Source of the DNA: Hydrogenophilales bacterium CG_4_10_14_3_um_filter_63_21
Lineage (GTDB): Bacteria; Pseudomonadota; Gammaproteobacteria; Burkholderiales; Thiobacillaceae
Direction of reading: 5' to 3'
DNA length: 48,379 bases
NCBI GenBank assembly: GCA_002784045.1
Contig: PFJX01000013.1
Coordinates: 1 to 48,379, forward strand
Both the position numbers and the translations under genes were made by a program. The notes under the pieces were generated by a model, which had not been told where the DNA came from, did not search any database, and saw nothing but the letters and a program-made list of their open reading frames with translations. This document shows positions 9,556-16,841 of this stretch, piece by piece (position 1 is the first letter of the stretch; the number at the start of each line of letters is the position of its first letter).

Positions 9556-10578
9556 CTACGCACCAAACAAATAAGCCTTAATCTTAATGGCAAGCGCCTT
9601 CAGGATGGTGGAAAACGCTGCGTTATTATATATGGAGTAAGGTGTATAAAGATCGTTGCCTGCGGCTTGTTTCTTAGTCGCTAATTTTTTGTACTCTTCA
9701 ATAACTTTATTAAGCAGTTCAATATGACGGTCTTTGAGGATGCTATTGACTTCGCTGTTGAAATTATTCATCAGATGCTTGAATATTGCCGCAGAGGATT
9801 CGAGCTTTTCAATGGTGGTCTTCGTAGACCATACACCGCCTTCATGTATTCTGTATACTGACATACATTCGTCTATAAATTTAATCTTCCCAGTTTGTGC
9901 AGCAAATAGTAAAAATGGGTAGTCACCCACTTGGCATGATTCAAAATAGCCCGGCAATCCTTTTGAGTAATAATTTCTGACAAGGCTTGATGCTGTGTAA
10001 ATATAGTTATCCTTAGCGAGGTCGGTGATATTGGTGGTATCCGGGCCTATTTTTTTTAGGTAATTATCAACCAGATTTCCGTTATTTAATATCTTGGCAT
10101 TATGGAAACATATTGAATAGTCATCGTTGGCTTCTAAAAAATAAATCTGCTTTAGTAATTTTTGTGGATGTATCCAGTAATCATCTCCTTCGCAAAGGGC
10201 AATATATTTTCCATTTGATCTTGGGTAATTGAAGCTTGGATTCGGCTTCTTTCCCTTCGAATATTGATTCTCAACTTGGTAAATTGGTCTAATGATATGA
10301 GGGTAATTATTCTCGTATTCACGAATAATGTCAGCCGTTCTATCTGTGGACGCATCATCGTTAATCAAAACCTCAACGGGAAACGTAGTTTCCTGCATCA
10401 AAAACCCGTCAAGGCACTTACGAATAAATTTCTCATGATTGTAGGTGGTGCAGCAAATGCTGACGATCGGGACTGTTCCTTCTGGCCAAGTTTGCTCAGC
10501 GATCTTCATAGGCTGGCATATTCTCAAGCCTGCTTTATTAAACCCTGCTAGAATCTCTTTAGATTCATTAACGCTCAC
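9556..10578 (-). CDS. GT2-family glycosyltransferase
   Basis: A GT-A transferase with VSICCTTYNHEKFIRKCLDG, the nucleotide site VEVLINDDASTDRTADII, and the acidic motif ALCEGDDYWIHPQKL. I place the start at GTG 10578 because a GAGGT ribosome site sits 7 bases upstream. The ATG at 10674 lies inside the reading frame of the neighbouring enzyme fragment and has no ribosome site, while the ATG at 10509 also lacks one. The encoded protein is about 340 residues. The C-terminal stretch is rich in Lys, Asn and Ile, in line with the AT-rich DNA. It probably builds the repeat unit with the next GT2 gene. Confidence 0.82.
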   Translation of the reverse strand: MSVNESKEILAGFNKAGLRICQPMKIAEQTWPEGTVPIVSICCTTYNHEKFIRKCLDGFLMQETTFPVEVLINDDASTDRTADIIREYENNYPHIIRPIYQVENQYSKGKKPNPSFNYPRSNGKYIALCEGDDYWIHPQKLLKQIYFLEANDDYSICFHNAKILNNGNLVDNYLKKIGPDTTNITDLAKDNYIYTASSLVRNYYSKGLPGYFESCQVGDYPFLLFAAQTGKIKFIDECMSVYRIHEGGVWSTKTTIEKLESSAAIFKHLMNNFNSEVNSILKDRHIELLNKVIEEYKKLATKKQAAGNDLYTPYSIYNNAAFSTILKALAIKIKAYLFGA

Positions 10579-10594
10579 TCGCGCTACCTCTTCA

Positions 10595-10825
10595 TTACAT
10601 TTGATTAATATTGCAACCACATCGGTGCAAATAACTTTGTTCGAAAACTGGTATTCCTTGTGTATCCCTTGCATCCAAGTGAATCATGCTAACACCCACA
10701 GAAATAAATCTTATACCGTTTTCAGCAAACCCTTCCGGGGTAATTGGCACATCCCGGGGCGATTTCTTGTACGGAAACATGCCGGTTAGCGCTAGATTTA
10801 TGATGCCAAGGGGATCAGACACCAT
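10595..10825 (-). pseudogene. N-terminal fragment of a BKACE (DUF849) beta-keto-acid cleavage enzyme
   Basis: This 76-residue frame starts at ATG 10825 with an AGGA site 5 bases upstream. It matches the N-terminus of the DUF849 / 3-keto-5-aminohexanoate cleavage family: IINLALTGMFPYKKSP, then DVPITPEGFAENGIRF, then MIHLDARDTQGIPVFEQ. Intact members are around 270-310 residues and form a Zn-dependent TIM barrel. Here the frame ends at tandem stops after the first one or two strands, and I found no continuation in other frames. It therefore looks like a 3'-truncated remnant next to acyl-carrier and ketosynthase genes. A short functional peptide cannot be excluded but seems unlikely. Confidence 0.65.
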
Positions 10826-10962
10826 TTAATCCTGGGGCAGTGGCTGCCTGTCGCTGCCGATATTCAGATAAACCGTATCCATGGATTATTCCTCAGCGGG
10901 CTGTCTGTTCAGGCTGTCGCCTCATTGCGCAACCACCTTAACCTAGCCTGATACCTTATCCG

Positions 10963-11193
10963 CTAGCCGCGCTCATTAATGGCATTCAGCAATTGCGACG
11001 GGGTATTGATCTGGAGGGCCTCCTCCTCGGGAAACTTGATGCCGAAGTGTTCCTCCACCGCCAGGAACACGCTCATGACATCCAGCGAGTCGATATCGTT
11101 GTCTCTGAATGTTTTTTCCGGGTCGAAAGCCGCCATATCGGATATCAGATCCAGCCCGGCGATGATCTCGGTGAGTGCCTTCATTTCAGTCAT
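10963..11193 (-). CDS. acyl carrier protein (dedicated)
   Basis: A 76-residue acidic protein starts at ATG 11193 with GGAG 6 bases upstream. The phosphopantetheine attachment motif is DNDIDSLDVMSVF, with the modified Ser at residue 36, as in housekeeping ACP. Helix III/IV residues follow (EEHFGIKFPEEEALQ). It is located between a FabH-like ketosynthase (1 base upstream) and the glycosyltransferases, so it probably carries an acyl chain for sugar acylation rather than for bulk fatty-acid synthesis. The primary acpP is expected elsewhere in the genome next to fab genes. Confidence 0.88.
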   Translation of the reverse strand: MTEMKALTEIIAGLDLISDMAAFDPEKTFRDNDIDSLDVMSVFLAVEEHFGIKFPEEEALQINTPSQLLNAINERG

Positions 11194-11194
11194 T

Positions 11195-12121
11195 TCATAC
11201 TCCAATTCGTTTGCAAACACAACTTGACCAGGACAGGCCGACACCGAAACCGCTCATAACTAGCGTCCGAACAGAAGGGTTGTCGAGCTCACGCTTCAGC
11301 AAGATCGGGATCGATGAGGAAACCGTATTGCCGGTGTACATGATATCCATACGCACACCGTCTTTATTCAGCCCTAGTCGTTTTGCCAGGGTTTCGACGA
11401 TATAGCGGCTACCCTGATGGAAAATAAAGCAATCCACATCGGATTTACTCAAGCACGCCAGTTCCAGCAATCGCACTATATCTTTGGGTACCACAGTGGC
11501 TGCGAAATTGAACACCTCTCGGCCATTCATGTGCAGGATGCCTTTACGACAAGTCAGCGCACCGGTCAGGTCGCCTTGCGTCCCGAAAGTAAAGGGGCCG
11601 CACAGGAAGATCGGATTCGGTCCAATCAAGGTTGCGGTCGCGGCATCACCGAACAGGAGAACGGTATTCTTGTCGTTCGGGTCGATGACTTTGCTATAGG
11701 GGTCGCAGGTGATCAGAACGCCACGCGACAATCCGTTGCCCGCCAAAAATGACTGCAATACCGAAAGGCCATAGACGTAGCCGGAACAACCCAATGACAA
11801 ATCGAATGCCGCACAGGTGGGGGACAAGCCAGCCCGGCCGTGGACCAAGGCGGAGACATGCGGCAGATTGCTGTCCGGATTCTGGGTAACCACTACAAGG
11901 ACTTCTATTGCGTCACGCGCCAATCCTTGTTGTTCAATCAGTTTTTCCAATGCTGCAAGGGCCAAGTCGCTGGTGTCTTCTTCCGGCGCCTTCACCGCAC
12001 GTTCCAGAACCCCGATCTTGTCGACCAGGAAGGCTTCATCCACATCGAACGTATCTCTCAGGTCGAGATTCGATGCTCGGCCCGGAGGAATGTGAACTGC
12101 GATGGCTTCGATTCCAAGCAT
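11195..12121 (-). CDS. 3-oxoacyl-ACP synthase III-like (FabH-type) ketosynthase
   Basis: A thiolase-fold enzyme of 308 residues from ATG 12121. A longer frame to 12154 overlaps the preceding gene. With this start the catalytic Cys in LSLGCSGYVYGL falls at residue 112, the His in FIFHQGSRYI at 235 and the Asn in YTGNTVSSSIPILL at 265, the full FabH triad in the normal spacing. It would condense an acyl-CoA starter with malonyl-ACP, giving a beta-ketoacyl-ACP. Clustered with its own ACP and an LpxD-like acyltransferase, it probably makes a short acyl group for an amino sugar. A related role in a modified starter reaction is possible. Confidence 0.85.
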   Translation of the reverse strand: MLGIEAIAVHIPPGRASNLDLRDTFDVDEAFLVDKIGVLERAVKAPEEDTSDLALAALEKLIEQQGLARDAIEVLVVVTQNPDSNLPHVSALVHGRAGLSPTCAAFDLSLGCSGYVYGLSVLQSFLAGNGLSRGVLITCDPYSKVIDPNDKNTVLLFGDAATATLIGPNPIFLCGPFTFGTQGDLTGALTCRKGILHMNGREVFNFAATVVPKDIVRLLELACLSKSDVDCFIFHQGSRYIVETLAKRLGLNKDGVRMDIMYTGNTVSSSIPILLKRELDNPSVRTLVMSGFGVGLSWSSCVCKRIGV

Positions 12122-12128
12122 GTCGTTC

Positions 12129-12728
12129 TCACACGATAGAGAAATAGATTTCACCGACTTTTTGCCCGTCCAGGAGGACTTCGCTGCGAGTCAGGCGGTC
12201 ATTGAAGCTGGCTGCGATCACCAGCGTCCGTTCATCTGCTTGGGTATGGCCTGAATAGCGCGGGAAGCGCCCTCTTACAAACAGCCATTTGCCCGAGTAC
12301 TGGGGAAAGACTTTGTAATGGAGCGCCTTTGTCATCGCCACCCATACTTCGATGTCGCTATAGGCGATGGAGCCGCGCAACACGCCTCGCTTGGCCGCAA
12401 GATCGTATTCCATCGGCGCGACCATTTCATCTTCCGGATACGGATAGCGACCCGTCACAGGCTCCTCGGTTTCGATGAGATAGGCCTTCTGCCGCTGGCC
12501 GGCCTGGGAAAAGGAACACACCGCAAAGGCCTCGACGCCCTCTGGCAAGGCGCCAAGGATCAGTTCGATTCGATGGCGTGCGAGATGATGAAAAGAAAAG
12601 TCGATGTCCTGGATGGGGGCGTCAGGGAGCGCGTTCTCCAGCCACGATAAGGTCTGGTTGAAGACATCGGTACCATGCAGATAGTCGCGCGCACCCTTGA
12701 ACGCCAAGTCAAGTGTTGTTTCCGGCAT
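12129..12728 (-). CDS. protein of unknown function in the acyl/amino-sugar module
   Basis: The gene encodes 199 residues from ATG 12728, chosen for the GGGAG site 7 bases upstream. I do not recognise the family. It is soluble, with no signal peptide or membrane segment, and has many aromatic residues. The C-terminal part (ERTLVIAASFNDRLTRSE, then VLLDGQKVGEIYFSIV) alternates hydrophobic and charged residues like paired beta strands. This might fit a hotdog-type dehydratase or thioesterase, but I see no catalytic signature. Its position between the LpxD-like acyltransferase and the FabH-like gene, 7 bases before the latter, suggests it processes the acyl chain. Confidence 0.6.
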   Translation of the reverse strand: MPETTLDLAFKGARDYLHGTDVFNQTLSWLENALPDAPIQDIDFSFHHLARHRIELILGALPEGVEAFAVCSFSQAGQRQKAYLIETEEPVTGRYPYPEDEMVAPMEYDLAAKRGVLRGSIAYSDIEVWVAMTKALHYKVFPQYSGKWLFVRGRFPRYSGHTQADERTLVIAASFNDRLTRSEVLLDGQKVGEIYFSIV

Positions 12729-12743
12729 CACAGTTCTCCCATT

Positions 12744-13673
12744 TCAGCGATTCGGGCCGGCATGGATGGGGCCGACCATGCGCGCCGGATTGCCGAACAA
12801 TGAGGCGTGAGGCTTGACGGACTTCACGACCACGCTGCCCATGCCGATCTGCGCACCCGCGCCGATTTCGATGTTGTCCTTTACGGCCACGCTCATGCCG
12901 AGTGTGGCGCCGTCATGGATTCTTGTGTGTCCGCCGACCAGGGTGCCGACGGACATCCAGACGCGCTCGCCGATTTCGACGCCGTGCCCAATATTGCAAA
13001 GATTCCCGATCACGCACTCCGCGCCGATTTGCGTGCTGGTCGTGATGCCTCGCACCACGACGGTACCGGCGCCGATTTCCACACCGGGACCGATGATCAC
13101 GCTGGCGAAATGCGGAAAGTTGCGGACCTTGCCATCCAGGCCACGATAGGCATTGATGCCTGCCACGCCGATCGTGGTGTTGTCCCTGATGATGGTGCCG
13201 GCCTGTATCCAGGTGCCCCGGTGTATGACGCAGTGGGCGCCAATATGAACGCCTTCGTCGATGCGCGTTTCCGGATGGATGTCGGTATATGCGCCAATTT
13301 TTGTCCCGGGGTGAATGCCAAACGGACGCGGAACGGCATCGCTCACGGCGACCGATTCAGCGGCCAACAGGCTGTGCCCGAGATCGATGAACAGCGCGCG
13401 GGGGTCCGGTACGGGTAGGCAAGTGATGCCGGGAAAGCGGTTGCTCAACGTGACGGCCAGACTATCGGTACACAGAACCAGCGAGCCGGCCGCGACTTCA
13501 GCGTATTCAGCCCCGGGGTCCCGATCACAAAAGCACAACTCACCCGCCTGAGTACGGCCAAACCGTGCAATCCCGGAGACGCTGCTTGGCAGGGCGGCAC
13601 TGGGCAGCACCGCAGCGAGCAGAGTCATAGGGAGTTCGCCTGTCAGTCCGAATCTTTCGATGGTTGGAGGCAT
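12744..13673 (-). CDS. LpxD-like hexapeptide-repeat N-acyltransferase
   Basis: This 309-residue protein has an N-terminal domain reminiscent of LpxD (IARFGRTQAGELCFCDR, then VAAGSLVLCTDSLAVTLS). It is followed by a long left-handed beta-helix of hexapeptide repeats (IGAYTDIHPETRIDEGVHIG through to IGMGSVVVKSV) and ends FGNPARMVGP. LpxD uses a 3-hydroxyacyl-ACP to N-acylate a UDP-glucosamine, so this paralogue probably moves an acyl group from the neighbouring ACP to a nucleotide amino sugar made by the aminotransferase upstream. It is not the lipid A gene, since its neighbours (lpxA, fabZ, lpxB) are absent. The start codon is uncertain, with ATG 13628 as an alternative. Confidence 0.78.
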   Translation of the reverse strand: MPPTIERFGLTGELPMTLLAAVLPSAALPSSVSGIARFGRTQAGELCFCDRDPGAEYAEVAAGSLVLCTDSLAVTLSNRFPGITCLPVPDPRALFIDLGHSLLAAESVAVSDAVPRPFGIHPGTKIGAYTDIHPETRIDEGVHIGAHCVIHRGTWIQAGTIIRDNTTIGVAGINAYRGLDGKVRNFPHFASVIIGPGVEIGAGTVVVRGITTSTQIGAECVIGNLCNIGHGVEIGERVWMSVGTLVGGHTRIHDGATLGMSVAVKDNIEIGAGAQIGMGSVVVKSVKPHASLFGNPARMVGPIHAGPNR

Positions 13674-13694
13674 CTGTTTTTCGAATGGGGCAGG

Positions 13695-14903
13695 TTACGG
13701 GTGGGAGGCTAGATGCTGGCTGACTTGAGCCGCCAAGGCCAAGGCCTGGCGAACTATCGCACAGATTGTGGCAATTTCCGTGGCGCCCAAAGTCGTTCCT
13801 GTAGGTAGGATGAGCAACTGCGAAGCCACTTTTTCCGTGTTCGGCAACAGCAGATGAGCGTGCGGATAATAGGATCGATACGGCTGCATGCGATGGCAGC
13901 CGGGCCAGAAATAGCGCCTTGCCAGCACGTTTTCAGCTTGCAGAACCTTTATCAACGCATCACGCGACAAGCCAGCCTTTTCTTCGTCTACCTGTAAGAC
14001 GATGTATTGGTAGTTGTTGCTTTCGTTTTCGTCGTAACGCACAAAGCGGAGTCCGGGGATGTCGCCCAGCTCGTTCAGGTACTGGAGATAGTTACGTTTG
14101 TTGCAGGCGACGAAGTCGTCGAAGCTGTCCAGCGAGACGATGCCCATGGCGGCCGAAATTTCACTCATCTTGCCGTTGGTGCCGATGTGGATGGCGTTAT
14201 CCAGGCCGGCGAAACCGAAGTTCTGCATTAGCCGCACTTTCTCCGCCAGCGCGTCGTCGTTGGTGGTGACCGCGCCGCCTTCGAAGCTGTTGAGTACCTT
14301 GGTGGCGTGAAAGCTGAATACTTCCGCGTCGCCGAAGCCGCCGATGGCACGCCCACGGTGGCCGCAGCCGATGGCGTGAGCGGCATCGAACACCAGTTTC
14401 AGGTTATTCCGTTTCGCGATGTCGGTCAGCCCCTCGATATCACACGGGCGGCCCCAGACATGAACGCCGACGATGCCGGTGGTTCGCGGGGTGATCATCT
14501 CTTCGACCCGCTCCACGTCGAGGGTGTGCGTGTCGGGGTCGATGTCGCAGAACACCGGAGTAATTTCCTGCCATTGCAGGGCATGCGCGGTGGCGATGAA
14601 GGTCATCGAAGGAACGATGACCTCACCTTTCATCTCCAGCGCACGGGTGACGATTTCCAGAGCGATGGTGGCGTTGCACATGGCGATGCAGTGCTTGACG
14701 CCCAGTCGCTCGGCCAAGCGCTTCTCGAATTCCTGGACTTGACGGCCACGATTGGTGAGCCAGCGGGAATCGAGAATGTCTTCGAAGCGCTGCATGAGTG
14801 CTGCGCGGTCGCCGATATTGGGGCGACCAACGTGGACAGGCTCGGGAAACGCGGGCTGGGAGCCGAACAGTGCGAGTTGGGTCTGTGCTCCTGTTGCGGT
14901 CAT
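13695..14903 (-). CDS. DegT/DnrJ/EryC1 sugar aminotransferase (VioA-like)
   Basis: A 402-residue PLP enzyme distinct from FdtB. The PLP Lys lies in FHATKVLNSFEGGAVTTND (about residue 202) and the Asp contacting the pyridine lies in LVFDAAHAIGCG (about residue 173). The substrate region begins RWLTNRGRQVQEFEKRLAE. The FHATKV context resembles enzymes aminating 4-keto-6-deoxy sugars such as VioA, so a dTDP-4-amino-4,6-dideoxyhexose is a reasonable guess but not proven. The ATG overlaps the sulfotransferase stop (14900-14903). It is followed directly by the LpxD-like acyltransferase, so its product is probably N-acylated next. Confidence 0.85.
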   Translation of the reverse strand: MTATGAQTQLALFGSQPAFPEPVHVGRPNIGDRAALMQRFEDILDSRWLTNRGRQVQEFEKRLAERLGVKHCIAMCNATIALEIVTRALEMKGEVIVPSMTFIATAHALQWQEITPVFCDIDPDTHTLDVERVEEMITPRTTGIVGVHVWGRPCDIEGLTDIAKRNNLKLVFDAAHAIGCGHRGRAIGGFGDAEVFSFHATKVLNSFEGGAVTTNDDALAEKVRLMQNFGFAGLDNAIHIGTNGKMSEISAAMGIVSLDSFDDFVACNKRNYLQYLNELGDIPGLRFVRYDENESNNYQYIVLQVDEEKAGLSRDALIKVLQAENVLARRYFWPGCHRMQPYRSYYPHAHLLLPNTEKVASQLLILPTGTTLGATEIATICAIVRQALALAAQVSQHLASHP

Positions 14904-15928
14904 GGTTGTGCGGTCTCCGTTGAGAAATGGTCGATGGCCTCATGTATGAGACGGGCTTCATCTTCGGGGACGGTCACCCGGTCAGTGGTGGCGAATTGCT
15001 TCGGACCGCTGTAGTCGGGCGCCATCTCATAGCCCTGGGCTTGGCAGCAGGCGTGCAGTCGTTCATACACGCGAACCGGTGATTCGCAGAAGTCCTCGTA
15101 ATCGACCACCAGCCGCCGTTCCTCGGACACCCGCGCCAGGGCGGTTTCTATCGCTTGGTTGAGGTAGTGAATCTGCCCGGCCACCTGGTGATAGGGGTCC
15201 ATTTTTTTTAGCATGGCGTATTCCTTGGGGCGGAAGGAGTACCACTCGTCCAAATTGCCCGAGTACTTGAGCCGCGCAGTCAGGAGCGACTGCACATTGA
15301 AGAAAGGCCGCCGCTTTGTGTAAACGAAGACCACGCGGTCGAGCAGGTCGTCGAGATAGTCAAGATTGCAGTTGGCGATCATCCCTTTCATCGCCAGCGG
15401 CTTGTCGAAGGCTGCTTCGAGCGCGGCCAGTTCGGCGAGGAAAGTAGCGCTGTCGATTTGCGCAAGCGCGTCATGGTCGAGGTAATGGACATCCTGATAG
15501 GGGAAGAAGCGCCGCCAGAAATACCAGAACTCGTTGGGTGCGAGGATGCCGCTGGTTTTTCCCAGGCTGGAGTCAAAGCTGGCGCGTGCATTCTTGAGTT
15601 CGCTGAACTCATCACGGAATTGATAGGCCGGGTCGGTGAGCATCTGCTGCAATAGCGCGCCTATGTAGGGCGCCTGGAAGAACCGGGAGAGCAGATTGCT
15701 GGGGTAAGCGAAGCCTCCCATCGCGGCCAGCCATTGTGTCACCAACGTGGTCCCGCTGCGCGGCGCGCCGACGACCAGAATGAGAGGTAGGCGCGGTTTC
15801 CCAAATCGTTCGCGGACGCCGGCCTCTACTGGTGCAAGCAGGCTGTTGATTTCATTCAAAAGGGATTCCAGGCCTGTATTGCGCTGGTAGCTGGTCTGGC
15901 GCTGCTGGTGTTCGCTAAGCGTTTTCAT
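14900..15928 (-). CDS. sulfotransferase-family protein
   Basis: A cytosolic-type sulfotransferase fold of about 342 residues from ATG 15928, with TTG 15940 as an alternative. The 5'-phosphosulfate loop is LILVVGAPRSGTTLVTQW near residues 50-65, and the 3'-phosphate region is probably DRVVFVYTKRRPFFNVQS. The late VVDYEDFCESPVRVYERL is also typical of the family. It would transfer sulfate from PAPS, presumably to a hydroxyl of the glycan made here. Some bacterial homologues lack proven activity, so the reaction is inferred. It begins 4 bases after the FemAB-like gene and overlaps the aminotransferase by ATGA. Confidence 0.82.
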   Translation of the reverse strand: MKTLSEHQQRQTSYQRNTGLESLLNEINSLLAPVEAGVRERFGKPRLPLILVVGAPRSGTTLVTQWLAAMGGFAYPSNLLSRFFQAPYIGALLQQMLTDPAYQFRDEFSELKNARASFDSSLGKTSGILAPNEFWYFWRRFFPYQDVHYLDHDALAQIDSATFLAELAALEAAFDKPLAMKGMIANCNLDYLDDLLDRVVFVYTKRRPFFNVQSLLTARLKYSGNLDEWYSFRPKEYAMLKKMDPYHQVAGQIHYLNQAIETALARVSEERRLVVDYEDFCESPVRVYERLHACCQAQGYEMAPDYSGPKQFATTDRVTVPEDEARLIHEAIDHFSTETAQP

Positions 15929-15932
15929 GGTC

Positions 15933-16841
15933 CTAGACAACGGCCACAGGGGCGCGGTACTGAGGGAAATACGGGGGCGCCGATACCAAACCTGCAGTCA
16001 GGCGCCGATAACCATCCCGGTTGAGGATGCGCCCACCCAGCCAGGCGACGCGCTGGCTGTCGGCCCAGCCCGCCTTGAAATCCGAGAGTCCCTTGCTGCC
16101 GGTCGTCGTGCCCGCTCCCGAGCCAAGGTTGGCGATCACCGCACCCGATTCCTGAAAAAAATGAAAGGCATACCAGAACAGGGCGTAGGAGGAACGTAAC
16201 TCGTACCCCCGGCCACTTTGGGCGGAGAGGTGATAGTAGGCATTGTCGCCCTGCCGCAACCAGAGTTGAATGCCCAGCGTTTCTTCACCCACATACGCCC
16301 GGAATACCACCATCCCTGGCACCTCGAGTTGTTGCCGTAGGGAAAGCGGAGAAAAATTGGCGTAGCCGGAAATATTGTGACGCGACACCAGATTCGCATA
16401 GAGATTGATCCAGTCGTTCGCCACACTCGCCGGGGAGTGGCAGACCTCGACGCTCACCATCTGTAACGCCTTGCGCAGGTTGCGCCTGTGGTTCGAGCCT
16501 TTTGGCTCCACCAAAGCTTGCCTCAGATCAACCGTGTAATGCTGCTTGTATGGATACAGAACATCGGGAAAAGCCTCACGCAACATGGCTTCGTCGTAGT
16601 CGCCGAGTGGATCGACCACGGCGGTGAAAGAAACAATCTCGTCGCCGAGGGCGGCCAAATCCCCAGCCAGCCGCGACCAATCGCCGCAGCACAGCAGTGG
16701 GTAGGTGCCCATGCCGTCGAACAGGGGCGAGCCCGGTATCTGCCGCCTGATCCACCAGCTTTGTGCATGGGGGAGGGGGGTCGCGTCACCGTGATGGAGC
16801 GCGCGCGCATAGGCTTCGCTCTGGTAACCGATAGGTGTCAT
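15933..16841 (-). CDS. GNAT/FemAB-like acyl- or aminoacyltransferase
   Basis: This 302-residue protein has the C-terminal GNAT half recognisable from VVFRAYVGEETLGIQLWL, YYHLSAQSGRGYEL and the helix SSYALFWYAFHFFQESGAVI. This is the layout of FemAB-type or Acetyltransf_6 proteins often found in polysaccharide loci. The motif KGLSDFKAGWADSQ near the end is also characteristic. It probably decorates a sugar or lipid-linked sugar with an acyl or aminoacyl group. The start overlaps the wzt stop as ATGA, so its expression is linked to the exporter. The exact donor is unknown. Confidence 0.72.
   Translation of the reverse strand: MTPIGYQSEAYARALHHGDATPLPHAQSWWIRRQIPGSPLFDGMGTYPLLCCGDWSRLAGDLAALGDEIVSFTAVVDPLGDYDEAMLREAFPDVLYPYKQHYTVDLRQALVEPKGSNHRRNLRKALQMVSVEVCHSPASVANDWINLYANLVSRHNISGYANFSPLSLRQQLEVPGMVVFRAYVGEETLGIQLWLRQGDNAYYHLSAQSGRGYELRSSYALFWYAFHFFQESGAVIANLGSGAGTTTGSKGLSDFKAGWADSQRVAWLGGRILNRDGYRRLTAGLVSAPPYFPQYRAPVAVV

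Noticed and set aside
12744-13673. Housekeeping lpxD of lipid A synthesis
   Set aside because: The expected neighbours (bamA, fabZ, lpxA, lpxB) are absent, and the gene lies between an aminotransferase and a ketosynthase in a polysaccharide operon.
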